Of a DNA stretch of 64,000 bases, positions 1 to 7,735 are shown one piece after another. Origin of the DNA: Saprospirales bacterium (lineage in GTDB: Bacteria > Bacteroidota > Bacteroidia > Chitinophagales > Saprospiraceae); NCBI GenBank assembly GCA_016711045.1, contig JADJTT010000002.1, positions 434,001 to 498,000 of the forward strand. Direction: 5' to 3'. Both the position numbers and the translations under genes were made by a program. The notes under the pieces were generated by a model. The model worked only from the letters and a program-made list of their open reading frames with translations. It made no database searches and had not been told where the DNA came from. Numbering within the stretch: the stretch's first letter is position 1; every line of letters begins with the position of its first letter.

Positions 1-1125
1 GGCGGACTCCTTAGCTACCCCTTTAACGCATTCCAGGCAACCAACGGGGTGGAAGTGGTAGCGGGCAACTGCTTCACCTGCCATGCCTCCATGCTCAACG
101 GGGAGTTGGTACTGGGGCTGGGCAACGCCGGAAGTGATTTCCAGAAAAGCATCAAACTTCAGGCTTCGCTTACAAATACCCTGGTCAAGTCCAAATACGG
201 GAAGCGATCGGATGAATACGAGGCGTTTGAAGAATTTGGTTTTTTTTACAAATCTATTGCCCCCTGGATCAAAACGCCAAACCCGGGCGTCAACCCTGCA
301 TTCCGGCTGGAAGAGGCCTGCGCCAACTACCGTGATCCGGTGGATCTGACCTATAAGAAGGATGCGAATTTTGAAACCATCCGCTATACCCTCGCGGCCG
401 ATGTGCCGCCGCTTTGGAATATTGACAAAAAGAATGCCCTATACTACAATGGTATGGGCCGTGGCGATTTTGCCAAACTGCTCATGCAGGCCTCTGTGCT
501 GGGTATCCCCGACAGCGCATACGCACGGAAAGTACACCAAAACTTCGTCGATGTGGTAGCCTGGGCCAGCCAGCTCGAGTCTCCCTCCTATCCAGGGAAT
601 GTGGATGAGGCGCTTGCTGCAAAGGGAATGCCTATTTTTGAAGACCGGTGCAGTCGCTGCCATGGAACTTATGGAGATCAGGAAACCTACCCCAGTAAAC
701 TGGTTTCGCTGGGGCTGGTGAAAACCGATCCGTATTATGCCCGCTATTTCACCACCGTGTCCGGACTGGCCGGGTGGTACAACCAAAGCTGGTTTGCGAA
801 CTCGGCGCCGGCATCGAAGCTGGAGCCTCAGGATGGCTATGTAGCGCCCCCGCTGGATGGGATCTGGGCTACGGCGCCTTACTTGCACAACGGCTCGGTG
901 CCTACCCTGGAGGCGTTGTTAAACAGCCCGGTCAGGCCCGCCTTGTGGAAGCGTACCGACACCTACGACTACGACCAGGTGGGTTGGAAATACGAAACCC
1001 CCGCTAAAGCCAAAGACGGCTATGACGCCAGCCTGCCAGGGTACGGCAATATGGGCCATTATTTTGGCGACAAGCTCACTCCCGAAGAACGTGAGGCCGT
1101 TATCGAATACCTCAAAACCTTGTGA
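1..1125 (+). CDS. Di-heme c-type cytochrome, MauG/cytochrome-c-peroxidase-like (5' end outside window)
   Basis: The frame is open from the first base, so the N-terminus and signal peptide lie upstream of the window. The 374 visible residues carry two heme-attachment motifs, CFTCH near residue 24 and CSRCH near residue 217. A segment reading APPLDGIWATAPYLHNGS, near residue 280, is typical of the second heme domain of MauG, cytochrome-c-peroxidase and RoxA-type proteins. From family knowledge this is a periplasmic redox enzyme or electron carrier; the substrate cannot be read from the sequence. More heme motifs may lie upstream. The TGA stop overlaps the ATG of the next gene by one base, so the two are probably cotranscribed, although their functions look unrelated. 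Confidence 0.85.
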   Translation, partial: GGLLSYPFNAFQATNGVEVVAGNCFTCHASMLNGELVLGLGNAGSDFQKSIKLQASLTNTLVKSKYGKRSDEYEAFEEFGFFYKSIAPWIKTPNPGVNPAFRLEEACANYRDPVDLTYKKDANFETIRYTLAADVPPLWNIDKKNALYYNGMGRGDFAKLLMQASVLGIPDSAYARKVHQNFVDVVAWASQLESPSYPGNVDEALAAKGMPIFEDRCSRCHGTYGDQETYPSKLVSLGLVKTDPYYARYFTTVSGLAGWYNQSWFANSAPASKLEPQDGYVAPPLDGIWATAPYLHNGSVPTLEALLNSPVRPALWKRTDTYDYDQVGWKYETPAKAKDGYDASLPGYGNMGHYFGDKLTPEEREAVIEYLKTL

Positions 1126-2480
1126 TGATACAACTCCCGGATACCTTTGCCGCGCAAATGCAAGGCCTCCTGGGCCAGGAATATCCCGCCTTTTTGGAGG
1201 CGCTGGAGCAACCCGCCCCGGTGAGCATCCGGCTGCATCCGGCCAAACCTTCGCGGTGGGGAAAAGAATCGCTGGAAACCGTGCCGTGGCACCCCGATGG
1301 CCGGTATCTAACCGAACGGCCGGTGTTCACCCTCGATCCGCTTTTCCAGGCAGGAGCCTACTACGTGCAGGAAGCCTCTTCCATGCTCATTGCAGAAGCC
1401 GTACGTCAGCTGGCAGACCTTAACCGCCCACTCCGGGCCCTGGACCTCTGTGCAGCCCCCGGAGGCAAGACCACCTTGCTGGCATCCCTGCTCCCGGAAG
1501 ACAGCCTTCTGATCGCCAACGAAGTGATCCAGAGCCGGACGGTGCCACTGCGGCACAACATCGCCAAATGGGGCCTGCCCCATGTCTGGGCCTGCAACCA
1601 CGACAGCCGCGAATTTGAACCCCTCGCTGGTTATTTTGACCTGGTTTTGGTCGATGCGCCCTGCTCGGGGGAAGGGCTGTTCCGGAAAGATTCGGAAGCC
1701 ATTTCGGAATGGTCACTTAACAACGTCGAACTGTGCTGTGGCCGTCAAAAACGCATCCTGGCAGATGCGGCGCCCCTCCTGGCGCCAGGCGGAATCTTGC
1801 TGTACAGCACCTGCACCTACAACCACCAGGAAGATTCCGAAAACGCCCGATGGCTGGCTAGTGAATTCGGACTGGAATACCGGCCCCTCCAGTTCCCCTC
1901 CGATTGGGGCATCGCGGATACCGGAGTTGGGTACCAATGCTACCCACACCGGGTGAAAGGCGAAGGCTTTTTTCTTGCCTGTTTTCAAAAACCGGGGACA
2001 GGAAAATCAGCGCCTTCTCCCCTTGGCCGTCCAAATAAAAAATGGACACTCCCACCTCGACCTGATTTGAATACGTGGGGAAAGACCTGGATCCATCCGG
2101 AGAAAGAAGCTGCTTTCCTTCAAAATATCAATCAGGAACTCTGGTTCCTACCCGCTGCCCTGTTGGGGGAAGCACTGTTCCTAAGCAGCATCTTGTACCG
2201 CCTCCTCCCCGGTCAGGCATTTGGGCAGCAAAAAGGGAAAGACCTCGTGCCTGCGCCTGAACTGGCCCTCAGCACCTGGCTCCATCCCGAAATTCCATCT
2301 GTCGAACTCGACCAACCCCAGGCACTCCGTTTCATGCGCAAAGAACCTCTGGAAGGCATCTCCGGCGCCGGATGGCATCTGATGCGCTACGAGGGACTTG
2401 GGCTCGGGTGGGCCAAACTGCTGCCCAACCGCCTCAATAATTATTTCCCCACCGAATGGCGGATCCGGATGTCTGATTGA
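1125..2480 (+). CDS. RsmF/RsmB-type 16S rRNA (cytosine-C5)-methyltransferase
   Basis: A 451-residue protein of the NOL1/NOP2/Sun family, SAM-dependent enzymes that methylate C5 of cytosine in rRNA. Visible motifs are the SAM loop CAAPGGKT near residue 109, motif IV DAPCSGEGLF near residue 177 and motif VI YSTCTYN near residue 228. The two cysteines of motifs IV and VI are the family's release and nucleophile residues. The long C-terminal part with a final RNA-binding-like segment fits RsmF (YebU) rather than the shorter RsmB. I chose the ATG at 1125, which overlaps the previous stop; a GTG one codon upstream is also open. The exact target cytosine is not predictable here. Confidence 0.9.
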   Translation: MIQLPDTFAAQMQGLLGQEYPAFLEALEQPAPVSIRLHPAKPSRWGKESLETVPWHPDGRYLTERPVFTLDPLFQAGAYYVQEASSMLIAEAVRQLADLNRPLRALDLCAAPGGKTTLLASLLPEDSLLIANEVIQSRTVPLRHNIAKWGLPHVWACNHDSREFEPLAGYFDLVLVDAPCSGEGLFRKDSEAISEWSLNNVELCCGRQKRILADAAPLLAPGGILLYSTCTYNHQEDSENARWLASEFGLEYRPLQFPSDWGIADTGVGYQCYPHRVKGEGFFLACFQKPGTGKSAPSPLGRPNKKWTLPPRPDLNTWGKTWIHPEKEAAFLQNINQELWFLPAALLGEALFLSSILYRLLPGQAFGQQKGKDLVPAPELALSTWLHPEIPSVELDQPQALRFMRKEPLEGISGAGWHLMRYEGLGLGWAKLLPNRLNNYFPTEWRIRMSD

Positions 2481-2505
2481 TTTTTCTCAAAATCCCTCCT
2501 CCCCT

Positions 2506-3699
2506 ATGCCTTTTAATTTCAATATCTACAGTTCGCTCCTGCTGCCATTTGTGGTACAAGGCATTTTATTCACCAACTTGCTCTGGGTGCGAGGGTGGAG
2601 GGATGATCGTCTGTCGGACAAATTGCTGGGCACACTCCTTTTCCTCTTCACCCTCCGCGTGGCCAACTGGATGCTGGGGTTTGCGGGCTGGTATGATTCG
2701 CATGATATATTTACCACTTTCGTGTTCTACTTCCCTTTTAACCACTGGCTTTTGATGGGGCCCTTATTGTATTTCTACTTCAGGAGCCTGACCAACCAGT
2801 CGTTCCGGATCCGGGGGAAAGACCTGTGGCACCTGGCGCCCTGGCTGCTTACACTGGGCGAGTTTGCTACCTACTTCATCTCGGATGTGGTCGTTTTTCA
2901 TCACCTGCAGGGCAACCCCTACCCTTCTCATTACGGCACACAGGGGCCACTTAGGGAGAGCGGCCTGGGGCCAGTGGGCAATATTATCGATATTTTGGGC
3001 TACCTCTCCCTCATTTTTTATGCCGTTTGGACACTTCTTCTTTTTCGGAAATACCGCCGATATGTCAACGACCATTTTTCGGAAACGCTTTCGATCGACT
3101 TTTCCTGGCTGCGCAATTTATTGGTCACCGTGGTGCTGGCCTGGCTCCTTTCCCTGGTTTATTCCACGCTGAGCAACCTGCTGGGGTTCAATATCTCTTA
3201 TGTACAGTTCTGGTATTCCTACTTCGCCTGGGGACTCGTTATTTATTATCTGAGTATTCAGGGGTATTTCACCCGGCAGCCTGAAACGCTCCACCTCCAG
3301 TTTGAACCCCTTAACACCGAAGTGGAACCTGAGCCCGGGTTCATACCGGAAGTGACAGACCCCCTGGTGGAAAAATTGCTCCGCTGGATGGAAGTGCATA
3401 AACCCTATCTGGACCCCGATCTCACCCTGGCCAATTTGGCAGGGAAACTGGATGTCCATCCCAACCTGCTTTCCCGGGTACTCAATTCGGCCTTCGGGAA
3501 AAATTTTAACGACTTCATCAATGAATACCGGGTAGAAGCCTTAAAGAAAGCGCTGAACGACCCCGCAACCAACCACCTGTCCCTCCTGGGTAAGGCGCTG
3601 GAATGTGGATTTAACAGTAAGGCCACCTTCAACCGCGCATTCCGCAAGCACACCGGACATTCTCCTTCCGAATTTGTGAGGACTCAAATTTCCGATTAA
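2506..3699 (+). CDS. Membrane-anchored AraC-family transcriptional regulator
   Basis: 397 residues. The first ~250 residues contain about seven hydrophobic segments, such as SLLLPFVVQGILF and LLVTVVLAWLLSLVYS. The last ~110 residues form an AraC-type double helix-turn-helix, with the typical segments LANLAGKLDVHPNLLSRVLN and ECGFNSKATFNRAFRKHTG. This layout (multi-spanning sensor plus AraC DNA-binding domain) is common in Bacteroidota; the ligand and regulon are unknown. An ATG at 2506 was chosen because the upstream extension of the frame runs inside the methyltransferase gene and lacks hydrophobic character. It starts 25 bases after the preceding stop. Confidence 0.85.
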   Translation: MPFNFNIYSSLLLPFVVQGILFTNLLWVRGWRDDRLSDKLLGTLLFLFTLRVANWMLGFAGWYDSHDIFTTFVFYFPFNHWLLMGPLLYFYFRSLTNQSFRIRGKDLWHLAPWLLTLGEFATYFISDVVVFHHLQGNPYPSHYGTQGPLRESGLGPVGNIIDILGYLSLIFYAVWTLLLFRKYRRYVNDHFSETLSIDFSWLRNLLVTVVLAWLLSLVYSTLSNLLGFNISYVQFWYSYFAWGLVIYYLSIQGYFTRQPETLHLQFEPLNTEVEPEPGFIPEVTDPLVEKLLRWMEVHKPYLDPDLTLANLAGKLDVHPNLLSRVLNSAFGKNFNDFINEYRVEALKKALNDPATNHLSLLGKALECGFNSKATFNRAFRKHTGHSPSEFVRTQISD

Positions 3700-3809
3700 G
3701 CCTCAAATCACATTTTTGAGCCCGGTTGCAGGGTTTTGAGTCGCCTGAGTGCGCGAAAGGGACGTGTTTTGTCCCATCAAATCATTCAATCACTATTAAC
3801 CAATTTACC

Positions 3810-4325
3810 ATGCAATCAATGATCGCCCTCGCATTTCTCGCATTCCTGAATCCCGGCACTGCTCACACACAAGCCGCCGTCGTCCCTTTAATGGTAGAGG
3901 AGGTGAAAAACTGGAACGGGCTCTGGACCGGCACCCTCTCGTACCTCGACTACACCTCTGGGGAAATGGTTACCCTGGACCTGAACGGCAACTGCTACCT
4001 GGATGGCAACAAACTCGTGCTCGATTATGTCATAAACGAATGGGGTAAGGTGTACAACCAGCACTATGTCTACAAAATTCAAAACGGGACCGTTTACAAA
4101 GGCGGCGCCTGGGATTTGACAGAAAAAACCATGAGCGACGATGGGGCCCTACGTTTTGTAATCATACAGGAAGGACGGGACGGGAACGAACGGAAACCCT
4201 GTGTTTTTCGGGTAACTTTTACCTATGAAGGCAATACCCTCTCCGTAACCAAAGAAGTAAAGTTCAAGGAAGAAACCAATTTTTTCCTTCGGAATGAATA
4301 TCGCTTGCAACGAGTGGGCAACTAG
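3810..4325 (+). CDS. Small secreted protein of unknown function
   Basis: I do not recognise the family. 171 residues begin with a hydrophobic leader (MQSMIALAFLAFLNPGTAHT) that looks like a signal peptide. The mature part is rich in beta-prone segments and contains the line NWNGLWTGTLSYLDYTSGEM, followed by alternating aromatic and charged stretches, suggesting a lipocalin- or beta-sandwich-like fold. The ATG at 3810 was preferred over one at 3726 because it puts the leader at the N-terminus. A hairpin follows the stop. Function not inferable. Confidence 0.6.
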   Translation: MQSMIALAFLAFLNPGTAHTQAAVVPLMVEEVKNWNGLWTGTLSYLDYTSGEMVTLDLNGNCYLDGNKLVLDYVINEWGKVYNQHYVYKIQNGTVYKGGAWDLTEKTMSDDGALRFVIIQEGRDGNERKPCVFRVTFTYEGNTLSVTKEVKFKEETNFFLRNEYRLQRVGN

Positions 4326-4336
4326 CAAATTTTTTT

Positions 4337-4371
4337 GCAGGAAAAGAGTGCACCGCACGCTCTTTTCCTGC
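4337..4371. terminator. Stem-loop between two small secreted-protein genes
   Basis: Inverted repeat of 13-15 bases, left arm GCAGGAAAAGAGTGC, with one G-U-type mismatch. No T-run follows, so it may be an attenuator or mRNA-stabilising hairpin rather than an intrinsic terminator. Confidence 0.5.
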
Positions 4372-4394
4372 ACATTTGGAGAAATTTTTCCACC

Positions 4395-4925
4395 ATGAGA
4401 AAACTAGTGTTCCTCTCCCTGCTTTTCGCCTTTTCCCTTTTTGCACAGGCACAGGAAATTCCCAGGTTCCAGAAATTCACCCTCTCCGACTCAGGCTTTC
4501 AAGCCTACCTCCCCTCTTACCCCGACAACCTGGAAGTCTCCTGGTCGGAAGACTCCGCCAAGATCTGGACGGGAGAAGTCGAAGCCAACGGCCTGCTTTT
4601 CGGCCTGATCTGTGTTGAATTTTCCGAACCCCTGGATGCCGATGCGGAAATGCAAGTCGCCCTGCTGGAATCCTACCTGGACTACCTCCAGAGTGCCTTC
4701 TCTGTCGAAGAATCCACAGGTTACGGCTACGGTCACACCCTGGATTCCAACCCCGATGTCTCCGGCATACTGGACTATTGGGTAGATTCGGACGGGTATA
4801 CCTGGAATGTCAAAGGCTGGGTAAACCAAAAACACCTCGCTGTACTATACGTAGGGGGAGGTGAGGAAGACCCGGAATTCAACAGTGCAAACCTGTTTTT
4901 GAACGGGATCCGGTTTCCTCAGTAA
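4395..4925 (+). CDS. Small secreted protein of unknown function
   Basis: 176 residues, family not recognised. The start MRKLVFLSLLFAFSLFAQAQ is a clear Sec signal peptide with an AQAQ cleavage region, which is why I use the ATG at 4395 and not 4335. The mature part is acidic and aromatic-rich (several YLDY/DYW segments), consistent with a small soluble periplasmic or surface protein. It follows another small secreted protein on the same strand, separated by a hairpin. Confidence 0.6.
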   Translation: MRKLVFLSLLFAFSLFAQAQEIPRFQKFTLSDSGFQAYLPSYPDNLEVSWSEDSAKIWTGEVEANGLLFGLICVEFSEPLDADAEMQVALLESYLDYLQSAFSVEESTGYGYGHTLDSNPDVSGILDYWVDSDGYTWNVKGWVNQKHLAVLYVGGGEEDPEFNSANLFLNGIRFPQ

Positions 4926-4943
4926 ATAGCCCGCTATCTTTTA

Positions 4944-5053
4944 CAGGAGTTACGCATAACGCGTATTCAACGATTTTTAAAGGCCATATCGCCGCCTGCG
5001 GCGGCGATATTGCCTTTAAAAATGACTTTTTCTTCGCAAGTGCGTAAGTCCTA
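4944..5053. mobile_element. 110-bp MITE-like element with terminal inverted repeats and putative target duplication
   Basis: The ends are CAGGAGTTACGCA (4944-4956) and, reverse-complemented, TAGGACTTACGCA (5041-5053): 11 of 13 bases agree. TTTTA occurs immediately outside both ends (4939-4943 and 5054-5058), as expected for a 5-bp target-site duplication, though in AT-rich sequence this could be chance. The core 4973-5023 is a near-perfect palindrome (arms ATTTTTAAAGGC and ATATCGCCGCC, one mismatch, 3-base loop). No transposase is encoded, so it would depend on an element elsewhere. Confidence 0.6.
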
Positions 5054-5117
5054 TTTTATTAGAAAAACCAATTTTCCTTGCGTATAAAAGGAGGGAATTC
5101 AAAATAATACCGATAAG

Positions 5118-5139
5118 AGATAAAAAAGTCTTTTTATCT
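5118..5139. promoter_or_regulatory. Candidate operator palindrome upstream of ric
   Basis: AGATAAAAA (5118-5126) and TTTTTATCT (5131-5139) form a 9-bp perfect inverted repeat separated by four bases. It lies just upstream of a TAnnTTTG promoter element and 56 bases before the ric start. Its AAGAT/ATCTT-like ends recall operators of nitric-oxide-sensing Rrf2 proteins (NsrR), known regulators of ric/ytfE genes elsewhere; assignment to that family is inference. Confidence 0.5.
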
Positions 5140-5150
5140 TAATATTTTTA

Positions 5151-5158
5151 TATATTTG
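5151..5158 (+). promoter_or_regulatory. Bacteroidota -7 promoter element of ric
   Basis: TATATTTG matches the Bacteroidota TAnnTTTG -7 consensus exactly and lies 36 bases before the ric start codon. No clear -33 TTG is present at the usual spacing; the operator palindrome occupies that place, consistent with a regulated promoter. Confidence 0.6.
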
Positions 5159-5194
5159 CCTCGACCACTAATTCACTCATAAACTAGTACGATT

Positions 5195-5926
5195 ATGCAT
5201 TCACTTAAAGATCAAACCGTAGGCAATATCGTAGCGGCAGATTACCGCACTGCGGAGGTGTTTGAAAAATACCGCATCGATTTTTGTTGCCAGGGAGGCA
5301 CTACCCTGGATGCCGCTTGCCAAAAGAAACAGGTAGCTGTCAAGGAGATAACCGCCGAACTGGAAAAAGCAATAGCCGGCCCGGAGCAACTCGTCCACGA
5401 TTTCCAGGCCATGCGGCTGGACCATCTTTGCGACTATGTGGAGAAGACCCACCACAGCTATGTCACAGCCTCTTTACCCCTGCTGGAGCAATACCTGGAA
5501 AAGGTAACCCGTGTACACGGAGAGCGGCATCCTGAATTGCATGAGGTCTACCGCCTGTATCAGGAAGTAGCCCAGGAATTGACAATGCACCTGAAGAAAG
5601 AAGAGGTCATTCTCTTTCCCTACGTACGCGACATGGTGTCACAGCAGATGATGGGAAGTGATTTCATGCCGCCCCATTTTGGCACGGTGAAAAACCCCAT
5701 CCAGGTAATGGAGCAGGAACACGACTCTGCAGGCGACCACTTCCACCAGATCGCGGAATTGACGAGCCATTATGCGCCGCCTGCCGATGCCTGCACCACC
5801 TACCGAGTAGCCTATGCCAAGCTGGAAGAGTTTGAGCGCGACCTCCACCGGCATGTACATCTGGAGAATAACCTGATCTTTCCCAAAGCTAAGGAATTGG
5901 AGCAAACGCTCAGAAACACGTTGTAA
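5195..5926 (+). CDS. ric: Iron-sulfur cluster repair di-iron protein (RIC/ScdA/YtfE family)
   Basis: 243 residues. The N-terminal ~70 residues are a DUF542 domain with the motif FCCQGG near residue 30. The rest is a hemerythrin-like four-helix bundle with spaced iron ligands (HHSYV, ERHPELHEV, MHLKKEEVILFP, EHDSAGDHF, DLHRHVHLENN). The family repairs Fe-S clusters damaged by nitric oxide or peroxide in the cytoplasm using an oxo-bridged di-iron centre. Length and domain order match canonical RIC proteins. It is monocistronic, preceded by a palindromic operator and TAnnTTTG promoter and followed by a 21-bp perfect hairpin. Confidence 0.93.
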   Translation: MHSLKDQTVGNIVAADYRTAEVFEKYRIDFCCQGGTTLDAACQKKQVAVKEITAELEKAIAGPEQLVHDFQAMRLDHLCDYVEKTHHSYVTASLPLLEQYLEKVTRVHGERHPELHEVYRLYQEVAQELTMHLKKEEVILFPYVRDMVSQQMMGSDFMPPHFGTVKNPIQVMEQEHDSAGDHFHQIAELTSHYAPPADACTTYRVAYAKLEEFERDLHRHVHLENNLIFPKAKELEQTLRNTL

Positions 5927-5945
5927 ACAGCGTTCATTAATGATT

Positions 5946-5990
5946 TCCATGAATCTTCCCTCGGGCGCGGCCCGAGGGAAGATTCATGGA
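5946..5990. terminator. Perfect 21-bp palindrome between convergent genes
   Basis: Arms 5946-5966 and 5970-5990 are exact reverse complements (TCCATGAATC... and ...GATTCATGGA) around the loop GCG. It separates ric from the convergent minus-strand gene at 6003. There is no T-run, so if it terminates transcription it is not a textbook intrinsic terminator. Confidence 0.55.
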
Positions 5991-6002
5991 ACCTGGTTGC
6001 GC

Positions 6003-6728
6003 CTATAACTTAATGGCTACCCCCAACCGCCAAAAATCTACTTTAGGCTTAATCTCGAAGTTGGTGGAGTTTACACTCCTTTGTGCTTCTGACAACGCAG
6101 GATCGAAATTTTTAGTGTAGGAAAAGTCGACCGTGCCAATCCGGATAGGAACCACGGCAATCAATCCGATTTGTTGGGAAATCCGGAAATGTAACCTTGG
6201 AACCAGGTTCAATCCCAATCCGAAGGAAAGATCCCGAAAGGGAAAGCGTTGGCTTGTGTTGGGGGTACTCCGAAAATAGGCAAATTCGGGGATAGCTCCC
6301 AAACCAATGCCCGGCCGGAAGAATCCTCCCAACCACTTGGGGGTTGTCAATCCCGATTCAATCTGAAAACCTGCCCGGAAAACCTCTGCCCGATCCCCTT
6401 CAATGGGAATAGCAATATTTAATGGAGGCTCCGTTACCGTGGCCATGACATCCCGAACCCCAAACTCCAGGGTTGTGAGGGAAAGTTCATGGTAAAACCC
6501 TTTTTTGCCCAATTTATAGATACCTAAATTTACATTCTTCAACCCTTTTTCCGACCACTGATAGGTATAGGTCGCTCCATTTTGCCCTCCCTGAAAGGTT
6601 TGTATATCCTCCGTATTTTGAAAATCAAGATACCCATGTATCCATACCTCAGGATTTAGGGATGGTTCATTTTGTGCAATCAGGTTACCATAAAAAAACG
6701 GAAATGATAGAAACAGGAAAACTCTCAT
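6003..6728 (-). CDS. Putative outer-membrane beta-barrel protein
   Basis: 241 residues, family not certain. An N-terminal hydrophobic leader (MRVFLFLSFPFFYGNLIAQ) is a probable signal peptide. The remainder alternates aromatic/hydrophobic and polar residues in short strands and ends in LGVAIKL, as Bacteroidota porin-like barrels often do. Segments such as SFGLGLNLVPRLHFRISQQIGLIA look like membrane-spanning beta hairpins. It is convergent with ric and shares the palindrome at 5946-5990. The base composition looks more AT-rich than the neighbouring genes. No substrate can be inferred. Confidence 0.6.
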   Translation of the reverse strand: MRVFLFLSFPFFYGNLIAQNEPSLNPEVWIHGYLDFQNTEDIQTFQGGQNGATYTYQWSEKGLKNVNLGIYKLGKKGFYHELSLTTLEFGVRDVMATVTEPPLNIAIPIEGDRAEVFRAGFQIESGLTTPKWLGGFFRPGIGLGAIPEFAYFRSTPNTSQRFPFRDLSFGLGLNLVPRLHFRISQQIGLIAVVPIRIGTVDFSYTKNFDPALSEAQRSVNSTNFEIKPKVDFWRLGVAIKL

Positions 6729-6910
6729 AAAAGGACATTTTACATGATGGAAAAACTAACTCTCAAACGCCCCAAGTAAAATAAAATTGACATCTTAACA
6801 CTTTTGCATTCCGCTCTTGCCTCGGCCTTGAAACACCTGGAGAAAAGATCCATTCGCTATTTGGCCAAAAAGCATTTAATTTGAGGCGCCATTGAACCAG
6901 AAAGCACATA

Positions 6911-7735
6911 ATGCATATTCAATTTCAACACCCTCAGCTCACCGTTTTTGAAAGCGCCTTGTTTCGCACCACTTCTACGGTGGTAGAGACACCAGACCTC
7001 ATCCTGGTAGTCGACCCCAACTGCCTGCCAAGTGAAGTGGAGTTGATCCAAAAGCACGTCAGGCATATCCGGGGCGACAGGCCGGTTTTCCTGCTATTTA
7101 CCCATTCAGACTGGGATCACATCATCGGGTACCGGGCATTTGACGGGGCACAGGTGATTGCGTCAAAGGCATTTCAACAAAATCCCCATCCGGAGAAAAG
7201 CCTGGAGGCCATTCGCAAATTCGACGATGAATATTACATCAATCGCCCTTATCTGATTGAGTATCCGCAGGTAGATCTGCCCATTCATTCCGATGGGCAA
7301 ACCATCGAAGTGGGTGATACCCGGCTGGTATTTTACCTGTCGCCCGGCCATACGCCCGATGGTCTGTTCACGGTGGTGGAGCCTTACGGCATCTGGTTGG
7401 CAGGCGATTACCTGAGCAATATGGAGTTCCCATTTGTCTACCACAGCTTTTCCGACTACCTCCATACCTTGTCTGCCGCTTCTCAACTTCTGGAGCGCCA
7501 CCCTATCCGGCTCCTGGTGCCCGGGCACGGCGATGTGACGACGGAAAAGACTACCATGCAGATTCGTATCGACGAATCGGAGCAATACCTCCGCAGGGTG
7601 ATACGGGCGGTGCAAAATGGTAATAAAATGGATGCGGATGAATTATTGAGCAGGTATCAATTCCCGCATATTCTTCGGAAATATCATCAGGAGAATTTGG
7701 AATTGGCAGCAAAGGAGGTTGGAGGTAAGCATTAG
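6911..7735 (+). CDS. MBL-fold metallo-hydrolase
   Basis: 274 residues of the metallo-beta-lactamase superfamily. The first metal motif is HSDWDH near residue 65, a variant of HxHxDH with serine in place of the first spacer. Further motifs are SPGHTPDGLF near residue 148, LAGDYLSN near residue 170 and VPGHGD near residue 203. The family hydrolyses thioesters, lactones, phosphodiesters and related bonds with a di-metal centre; the substrate is not predictable. No signal peptide is seen. Its TAG stop overlaps the stop of the convergent sdaA gene by four bases. Confidence 0.85.
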   Translation: MHIQFQHPQLTVFESALFRTTSTVVETPDLILVVDPNCLPSEVELIQKHVRHIRGDRPVFLLFTHSDWDHIIGYRAFDGAQVIASKAFQQNPHPEKSLEAIRKFDDEYYINRPYLIEYPQVDLPIHSDGQTIEVGDTRLVFYLSPGHTPDGLFTVVEPYGIWLAGDYLSNMEFPFVYHSFSDYLHTLSAASQLLERHPIRLLVPGHGDVTTEKTTMQIRIDESEQYLRRVIRAVQNGNKMDADELLSRYQFPHILRKYHQENLELAAKEVGGKH

